From positions 1 through 10,065 of the forward strand of contig CAIQOY010000066.1 of the NCBI GenBank assembly GCA_903873565.1: a stretch of 10,065 nucleotides of DNA. Reading direction: 5' to 3'. Below are positions 6,571-10,065 of this stretch, in pieces (position 1 is the stretch's first letter; every line of letters starts with the position of its first letter). The DNA is from an uncultured Actinomycetes bacterium (GTDB taxonomy: Bacteria > Actinomycetota > Thermoleophilia > Gaiellales > F1-60-MAGs149). Under the pieces are notes generated by a model. It saw only the letters and a program-made list of their open reading frames with translations. It was not told the DNA's origin and made no database searches. The translations under genes and the position numbers were made by a program.

Positions 6571-7830
6571 CTAGCGCCCGCGGCCGACCGGCGCCGCGAG
6601 CGCGAGCTCGTCGTCGATCGCGTGGTTTAGGGCGTCCGCGTAGGACGCGGGGTCGATCACGCCGAGGATCCAGAGCATCCCGGCGCCGTTGAGCGTCGCG
6701 ACGAGGCGCATCGTGGCCGCGGTCAGGTCGAGGTCCCGGGCCACGCGCCCATCCTCCTGCAGGGCCCCGATCAGCTCCGCGTCGTACGCCATCCAGCCGC
6801 GCAGCCGGTCCACCGCCTGGCTGCGGCGGTCGGCGTGCAGGATCGACTGGCGCTGCAGCTCGGACCACAGCACCCAATTCGGGCGCACCAAGTCGGCGTC
6901 GAGCGCGACCTCGTAGGCGTAGGCGTCGCGCAGCCGCTCGAGCGGGTCCGCGACCGCCTCGGCCCGCCGCTCGACGCGGGCCAGCGTGAGCTCGGCGTTG
7001 CGGTCGAGGGCCGCCGCGATCAGCCCCCGGATCGTCGGGAAGTAGTAGCGGGGCAACGACGACGAGACCCCGGCCCGCTCCGCCACGACGGGGAAGTGCA
7101 CGCCGGCGATCCCGGCCTCCGCGATCAGGGCGATCGCGGCGTCGAGGATCTGGCTGCGGCTGTCGTGCGCGGCCTCGGCCACCCGGTCGTGCGGCCCGCG
7201 GCGGGGCCGGTGGGCGGCCGCCGTCGCGGTCGACGGCCAGTCGCCGCACGCCGCCACCGTCTCGGCGAGGTGCGCGCGGGCGACCGGGGGGTCGACCAGG
7301 CCGAGCAGGAGCATCCAGCCGAGGCCGTCGCGCAGCGCCGCGAGGCGCATCGCCATCGCCGCCGGGTTGACGCGGTCCGGGACCGCCCCGGCCAGCTCGG
7401 CCGCCGCCACCGCCTCCGCGATGCGCGCGAGGTCCGCGGCGGCCCGGGCCCGCTCCAGCTCGGCCACCGGCACGTCGAAGAGCGCGCGCCGCTGGAACTC
7501 GGTGCGCAGGATCCAGCGCTCGCGCACCTCGGCCGCCGCACCGTCGAACGGCCGGGCCAGCAGCGCCCCGAGCGCCTCGACCGGATCATCGGAGGCCGCG
7601 ACCCCGGCCTCCCGCTCGGCCTCGCGCTGCGCCGTGCGCCCGAAGGCGGCCACCACCAGGTCCTCGAGGGTCGGGTAGTAGTAGTGCGGCAGTGCCGGCG
7701 AGACCCCGGCCTCCCGGGCCACCGACTGCGAGCGGATCCCGTCGACGCCGTCGCGGATGATCACCCGGCAGGTGCTATCGAGGATCTGGGTGCGGCGGTC
7801 GGGCTGCTGCGTGGTGGCTCCCGTGGGCAT
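6571..7830 (-). CDS. Double TetR-family regulator: two complete TetR units in one chain
   Basis: 419 residues, about twice a normal TetR repressor. Unit 1 has its DNA-binding domain at 11-60 (RRTQILDS ... SVAREAGVSPALPHYYYP) and a helical ligand/dimer domain to about 195. A linker at about 196-222 (PSTATAAAHRPRRG) leads to unit 2, with its DNA-binding domain at 223-272 (SRSQILDA ... VVAERAGVSSSLPRYYFP). The two units align along their whole length at an offset of 212-213 residues, including ERWILRTEFQR with NWVLWSELQR, and MRLAALRDGLGWMLLLGLVDP (161-181) with the segment at 374-394. The C-terminal domains resemble the BetI-like class. Both helix-turn-helices look intact, so one chain may act as an intramolecular pseudo-dimer or may bind two sites. 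It diverges from the TIM-barrel gene across 59 bp, making that gene and itself the likely targets. The start is ATG with no Shine-Dalgarno sequence, but with a promoter placed for a leaderless transcript. Effector unknown. Confidence 0.93.
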   Translation of the reverse strand: MPTGATTQQPDRRTQILDSTCRVIIRDGVDGIRSQSVAREAGVSPALPHYYYPTLEDLVVAAFGRTAQREAEREAGVAASDDPVEALGALLARPFDGAAAEVRERWILRTEFQRRALFDVPVAELERARAAADLARIAEAVAAAELAGAVPDRVNPAAMAMRLAALRDGLGWMLLLGLVDPPVARAHLAETVAACGDWPSTATAAAHRPRRGPHDRVAEAAHDSRSQILDAAIALIAEAGIAGVHFPVVAERAGVSSSLPRYYFPTIRGLIAAALDRNAELTLARVERRAEAVADPLERLRDAYAYEVALDADLVRPNWVLWSELQRQSILHADRRSQAVDRLRGWMAYDAELIGALQEDGRVARDLDLTAATMRLVATLNGAGMLWILGVIDPASYADALNHAIDDELALAAPVGRGR

Positions 7831-7836
7831 CGGCGC

Positions 7837-7865
7837 ATTCTCGCGACCCCGGGGCCGGGCGGCAA
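7837..7865 (-). promoter_or_regulatory. Candidate leaderless promoter of the TetR fusion gene
   Basis: On the minus strand TTGCCG (7860-7865, four of six to TTGACA), a 17-bp spacer, then GAGAAT (7837-7842, four of six to TATAAT), then 6 nt to the ATG at 7830. The 17-bp spacer and 6-nt gap place the transcription start on or next to the A of the start codon. This is the best complete -35/-10 pair among the leaderless candidates here. Confidence 0.5.
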
Positions 7866-7877
7866 GCCAGCCGGGCG

Positions 7878-7883
7878 TAGCAT
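7878..7883 (+). promoter_or_regulatory. Candidate -10 for a leaderless transcript of the TIM-barrel gene
   Basis: TAGCAT fits the TANNNT core and ends 6 nt before the ATG at 7890. No good -35 is seen at the usual distance. It lies 12 bp from the TetR gene's -35, so the two divergent promoters are packed within the same 59 bp. Confidence 0.5.
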
Positions 7884-7884
7884 G

Positions 7885-7896
7885 GGCGCATGCGCC
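7885..7896. promoter_or_regulatory. Perfect 12-bp palindrome over the TIM-barrel start codon; possible TetR operator
   Basis: GGCGCATGCGCC is its own reverse complement, centred on the A/T of the ATG at 7890. A further half-site, GGCGCAT, lies at 7832-7838, just upstream of the TetR start codon, so both ends of the divergent region carry the motif. TetR proteins bind palindromes of about this size or longer. At this GC content such words are not rare, so operator status is an inference. Confidence 0.3.
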
Positions 7897-8864
7897 GCCC
7901 GGGCCTGATCGCGCTCCTCGCCCTCGCCTTCCTCGTCACGCCCGCCGCCGCGGGGGCGGGCACCACCGAGCGCGCCGCCGTCTTCGCCGGCACGGGCCTG
8001 TGGGTCGACATCTACGACGCGATCATCGACGACCCCGCATTCATCGTCGGGGAGGCGGTCGCGCACGACATCGACGTCATCTACATCGAGACGTCGAACT
8101 ACCGCAGCCCCCGCGACGTCATGTACCCCGACGCGGTGCGCGAGGTGATCCGCCTGGCCCGCGCCGAGGGCATCCGCGTCGTGCCCTGGTACCTGCCGGG
8201 CTACCGGGACATCCCCCTCGACCGGCGCCGCTTCCAGGCCGCGATCGCGGTCGGCGGGGCCGAGCTCCCCGTCGACGGCCTCGGCGTCGACATCGAGGCC
8301 GACATCGTCCCCGACCGCGCGCTCCGGGCCAGGCGCGCCGCCGAGATGGTGCAGTGGCTCCGGGCCACCTACCCCGACCTGCCGATGGCCGGGATCGTGC
8401 CCCGCGACGCCCTCGCCTGGTGGCGGATCTTCCCCTACGCGGAGGTCCGCGCGAACACCGACGTGATGATGCCCATGTGCTACACGTCGCGCTACCTGAC
8501 GGCCCGCGAGACGCGGGCGATGGCCGCCGACTGCGTCGAGACGATCCGCCGCGAGACGGGTGACCCGGCCGCGCCGGTGCACGTGATCGGCGGCGTCACG
8601 GACTTCCTCTCAACGCGTCAGCTCGTGGCCGCCGCACGCGGTGCGCGGTCGGCCGGGGCGACGGGCTTCAGCCTCTACAACCTCGAGACCACGACCGCGA
8701 CCGACTGGCGGGCGATCGACGTGTTCCGGGGGACGGCGGGGCGTCAGGCCGCGATCGGCGACGTGCGGCGCACCGAAGCGCGCCAGCTCGTGGCGGCTCA
8801 CCACCCCGTCGATGCATCGGAACGGTGGCGCCGATCGCGTGCGGGGCTGCCGGGTATAGCCTGA
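7890..8864 (+). CDS. Secreted putative TIM-barrel protein, possibly glycoside hydrolase-like
   Basis: 324 residues. Residues 1-22 are a signal peptide (MRRP, hydrophobic core, VTPAAAGA). Eight beta strands can be read in order, as in a TIM barrel: GLWVDIYD 37-43, DVIYIETS 62-69, RVVPWYLP 96-103, GLGVDIEAD 130-138, MAGIVP 166-171, DVMMPMCYTS 191-200, VHVIGGVTD 230-238, ATGFSLYNLE 257-266. Acidic residues at the end of strand 4 (Asp134, Glu136, Asp138), Tyr198 on strand 6, Asp238 on strand 7 and Glu266 on strand 8 are placed where glycosidases of this fold keep catalytic residues. I cannot assign a family, and a non-catalytic role is possible. Residues after 280 form an Arg-rich tail outside the barrel. 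The start is ATG with no Shine-Dalgarno sequence; the next ATG upstream, at 7882, is out of frame. It is divergent from the TetR fusion, the obvious candidate regulator. Confidence 0.85.
   Translation: MRRPGLIALLALAFLVTPAAAGAGTTERAAVFAGTGLWVDIYDAIIDDPAFIVGEAVAHDIDVIYIETSNYRSPRDVMYPDAVREVIRLARAEGIRVVPWYLPGYRDIPLDRRRFQAAIAVGGAELPVDGLGVDIEADIVPDRALRARRAAEMVQWLRATYPDLPMAGIVPRDALAWWRIFPYAEVRANTDVMMPMCYTSRYLTARETRAMAADCVETIRRETGDPAAPVHVIGGVTDFLSTRQLVAAARGARSAGATGFSLYNLETTTATDWRAIDVFRGTAGRQAAIGDVRRTEARQLVAAHHPVDASERWRRSRAGLPGIA
8857..8862 (+). promoter_or_regulatory. Candidate -10 for a leaderless transcript of the small membrane peptide gene
   Basis: TAGCCT (TANNNT) ends 6 nt before the ATG at 8869 and overlaps the first base of the TIM-barrel stop codon. 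The arrangement TAGCCT-GAGCCC-ATG closely resembles TAGCAT-GGGCGC-ATG in front of the TIM-barrel gene. It would allow this small gene to be expressed independently of its upstream neighbour. Confidence 0.45.
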
Positions 8865-8868
8865 GCCC

Positions 8869-8973
8869 ATGAGCCAGGCCACCGTCCGCATCGTCGCCAT
8901 CGTCGTGCTCGTCGCGATGGGCCTGTTCCTGCTTTCGGTCCTGTGGGACCCGATCAACGCGATCTGGCGCTGA
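8869..8973 (+). CDS. 34-residue single-span membrane peptide
   Basis: ATG to TGA, 34 codons. Residues 1-7 are polar with one Arg (MSQATVR), 8-25 form one uninterrupted hydrophobic helix (IVAIVVLVAMGLFLL then SVL), and the tail is WDPINAIWR. It starts 4 nt after the TIM-barrel stop and ends 1 nt before the converging MOSC stop, so it fills the gap completely. Support for it being real: the promoter-like TAGCCT at the same 6-nt spacing as its neighbour, GC-rich third positions typical of this genome (24 of the 33 codons after the Met end in C and 7 in G), and a coherent membrane helix. It lacks a cleavable signal motif, so it is probably anchored with the short tail outside. I do not recognise the family. 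Interaction with the exported TIM-barrel protein is possible but unsupported. Confidence 0.7.
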   Translation: MSQATVRIVAIVVLVAMGLFLLSVLWDPINAIWR

Positions 8974-8974
8974 G

Positions 8975-9706
8975 TCAGACGGGGCCGACCGGGTCGCCGA
9001 CCCGCACGGTCCCCGGCTCCACCACGCTCGCGTAGACGCCGAGGTCGGCGGCGCCCTTCGCCGCCACCATCGCCCGCAGGGCGTCGACGTCGCGCTCGCC
9101 CGTCTCCGGGTCGACGGTGGTGACGGCGCAGCGGACGCAGGCCTCCTCGACGCGCACCACGGCGTCGCCGATCCGGACGTCGCGTCCCACCCAGCCGTCC
9201 TCCTGGAAGGGAGCGCCGCCTGCGGTCTCGACCAGCATCCGGAAGCGGCGCGGGTCGACGGGGCCGAGCCCGAGCGCGTCGATCGAGGGCCCGCCGATCA
9301 CGGACACCGGGAAGCCCGACCAGCCGCCCCGCTCCCCCGCGACGCGGGCGAGGCGAATCGGCTCGCCGCAGGCCTCCGACAGCGCGTCGGCCCACGGCCC
9401 CTCGACGAGCTCGGCGTCGACCTCGAGGTCCATGTCCCAGCGGGCGCGCACGGGGGCGCCCGCGGCGGGCTCTCCCGCCACCGCGGTCCCGTCGGGGAGG
9501 CGGACGGTCAGGACGCCGTCCGCCCAGTCGGCGGTCATCCGGCAGAGGGGCAGCCGCCGCGGCCCGCGCACGGACGAGCCGTCGGCGCCGAGCAGGAAGA
9601 AGGCGCGATCGCCTTCGACCCCGTGCGGCCCGATCGCGACCGCCCCGACCTCGGCGAGGCGCAGGCTCTTGACGGGCGTGAGGAGGAGGCGCGCGACGCG
9701 GGTCAC
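8975..9706 (-). CDS. MOSC-domain protein, YcbX/mARC-like
   Basis: 243 residues with the two-part layout of this family: an N-terminal MOSC_N beta-barrel at about 3-95 (VARLLLTPVKSLR, GVEGDRAFFLLGADG) and a MOSC domain at about 96-240. Diagnostic motifs are 'FPVSVIGGPSIDAL' (132-145), 'RFRMLVETAGGAPFQEDGWVGRDVRIG' (split here as RFRMLVE 154-160 and EDGWVGRDVRIG 169-180) and 'EACVRCAVTTVDPETG' (188-203). Cys193 in RCAVTTVDP aligns with the cysteine that ligates molybdenum in mARC/YcbX proteins, so molybdenum-cofactor binding and reduction of N-hydroxylated compounds or a sulfur-transfer role are plausible. No ferredoxin domain is fused, so a separate electron donor would be needed. The start is GTG at 9706 without a Shine-Dalgarno sequence. 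It converges with the small membrane gene with a 1-bp gap, leaving no space for a terminator. Confidence 0.9.
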   Translation of the reverse strand: MTRVARLLLTPVKSLRLAEVGAVAIGPHGVEGDRAFFLLGADGSSVRGPRRLPLCRMTADWADGVLTVRLPDGTAVAGEPAAGAPVRARWDMDLEVDAELVEGPWADALSEACGEPIRLARVAGERGGWSGFPVSVIGGPSIDALGLGPVDPRRFRMLVETAGGAPFQEDGWVGRDVRIGDAVVRVEEACVRCAVTTVDPETGERDVDALRAMVAAKGAADLGVYASVVEPGTVRVGDPVGPV

Positions 9707-9712
9707 GGCCGC

Positions 9713-9718
9713 AGTGTG
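9713..9718 (-). promoter_or_regulatory. Candidate -10 for a leaderless transcript of the MOSC gene
   Basis: CACACT on the minus strand ends 6 nt before the GTG at 9706, matching A2, A4 and T6 of TATAAT. No -35 was found. It is the weakest of the four matches but has the same spacing. Read-through from the Excalibur gene 22 bp upstream is an alternative. Confidence 0.3.
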
Positions 9719-9728
9719 GCCGATCGCG

Positions 9729-10065
9729 TCACTCGCAGACGATCCCGTCGCCGTCGCCGTCGCGGTACCACGCGTACTCGGGGTCCTGCCCCCGCACGTA
9801 CGGGCCGTAGCCCGCGGCGAGCGCCTCGCGGCAGCTGCCGAAGCGCGGATCGTCGCCCGCGGCGGTCGCCGGGGGCTGCTGCGCGGCGGGCGGGCCCTCG
9901 CAGACCGTGCCGTCGCCGTCGCCGTCGCGGTACCACGCGTACTCGGGGTCGCGCCCCGCCACGTACGGGCCGTAGCCGGCGGCGAGCGCCTCGCGGCAGC
10001 TCCCGAAGCGCGGGTCGTCAGCGCCCGTCGCGGGGGCCACCGGCGCGGCGGCCTGGCCCTCCTCC
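9729..10065 (-). CDS. Tandem Excalibur-domain protein (5' end outside window)
   Basis: 112 codons are visible. The frame is open through the right edge, so although a GTG occurs at 10040 the true start is probably beyond the window, where a signal peptide would be expected. Two Excalibur (extracellular calcium-binding) domains of 41 residues are present, each reading DDPRFGSCREALAAGYGPYV then DPEYAWYRDGDGDG(T/I)VCE. The DGDGDG loop supplies EF-hand-like calcium ligands, and the two cysteines (SCREAL and VCE) are the family's disulfide pair. A 14-residue Pro/Ala/Gln linker separates them, and an Ala/Pro-rich stretch precedes the first. The protein ends right after the second domain. Family members are secreted or surface-exposed, often fused to nucleases; no other domain is visible here. 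The upstream part could carry one. Confidence 0.85.
   Translation of the reverse strand, partial: EEGQAAAPVAPATGADDPRFGSCREALAAGYGPYVAGRDPEYAWYRDGDGDGTVCEGPPAAQQPPATAAGDDPRFGSCREALAAGYGPYVRGQDPEYAWYRDGDGDGIVCE
9732..10019 (-). repeat. 165-bp-period tandem repeat encoding the two Excalibur domains
   Basis: Units of 123 bp at 9732-9854 and 9897-10019, separated by a 42-bp linker. At the protein level 38 of 41 residues are identical, and most of the DNA differences are silent, which indicates a recent duplication or ongoing gene conversion. Confidence 0.92.

Noticed and set aside
6835..7908. A plus-strand open frame of 357 codons opposite the TetR fusion
   Set aside because: Same wobble-position artefact; the minus strand gives two textbook TetR domains. 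The frame also runs into the start of the TIM-barrel gene.
8610..9395. A minus-strand open frame of 261 codons overlapping the TIM-barrel and MOSC genes
   Set aside because: It is antisense to the TIM-barrel gene and out of frame with the MOSC gene, both of which have clear domain patterns, and its product is Arg-rich without motifs.
9732..10019. CRISPR-like array
   Set aside because: There are only two units, they are 123 bp long, and they lie in frame within a coding region encoding Excalibur domains.
9729..10040. GTG at 10040 as the true start of the Excalibur protein
   Set aside because: The frame is open upstream to the window edge with the same Ala/Pro-rich composition, and starting there would give a family member with no export signal.

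Overview
This is a very GC-rich window with almost no intergenic space and a strong preference for G or C at third codon positions. Two Excalibur domains, a MOSC protein and a secreted protein built of lactonase-type propellers and Ig-like modules together suggest an actinobacterium. Thermoleophilia (the Solirubrobacter/Conexibacter group) is my best guess, but this is an inference from gene content because no rRNA or other marker is present.

Layout. Positions 1-6431 (minus strand) are one unbroken reading frame that runs off the left edge, so at least 2143 residues are visible. It encodes an exported giant protein with a signal peptide, a lactonase-like beta-propeller, Ig-like modules, a second propeller, more Ig modules, an RCC1-type seven-bladed propeller with a cysteine pair in every blade, and then a run of Ig-like modules. 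Its C-terminus, and so its mode of attachment, lies outside the window. A 139-bp gap holding its putative promoter, a leader hairpin and a Shine-Dalgarno sequence separates it from a TetR-type regulator (6571-7830, minus) that is unusual in being two complete TetR units fused head to tail. A 59-bp divergent promoter region separates that regulator from a secreted protein with a predicted eight-stranded TIM-barrel pattern (7890-8864, plus). A 34-residue single-span membrane peptide (8869-8973, plus) follows, converging with a 1-bp gap on a MOSC-domain protein (8975-9706, minus). The right edge holds the 3' part of a tandem Excalibur protein (9729-10065, minus).

How the parts relate. The fused TetR and the TIM-barrel gene share such a short divergent region that a repressor bound there would affect both, so the TIM-barrel gene is the natural candidate target. 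Four genes (TetR fusion, TIM barrel, small membrane peptide, MOSC) lack a convincing Shine-Dalgarno sequence but have a -10-like hexamer ending exactly 6 nt before the start codon, the geometry of leaderless transcripts. The giant gene instead has a leader and a Shine-Dalgarno sequence. Three of the six products are probably exported and a fourth is membrane-embedded, so the locus leans toward the cell envelope. I see no tRNA, rRNA, CRISPR array, transposase or attachment site.
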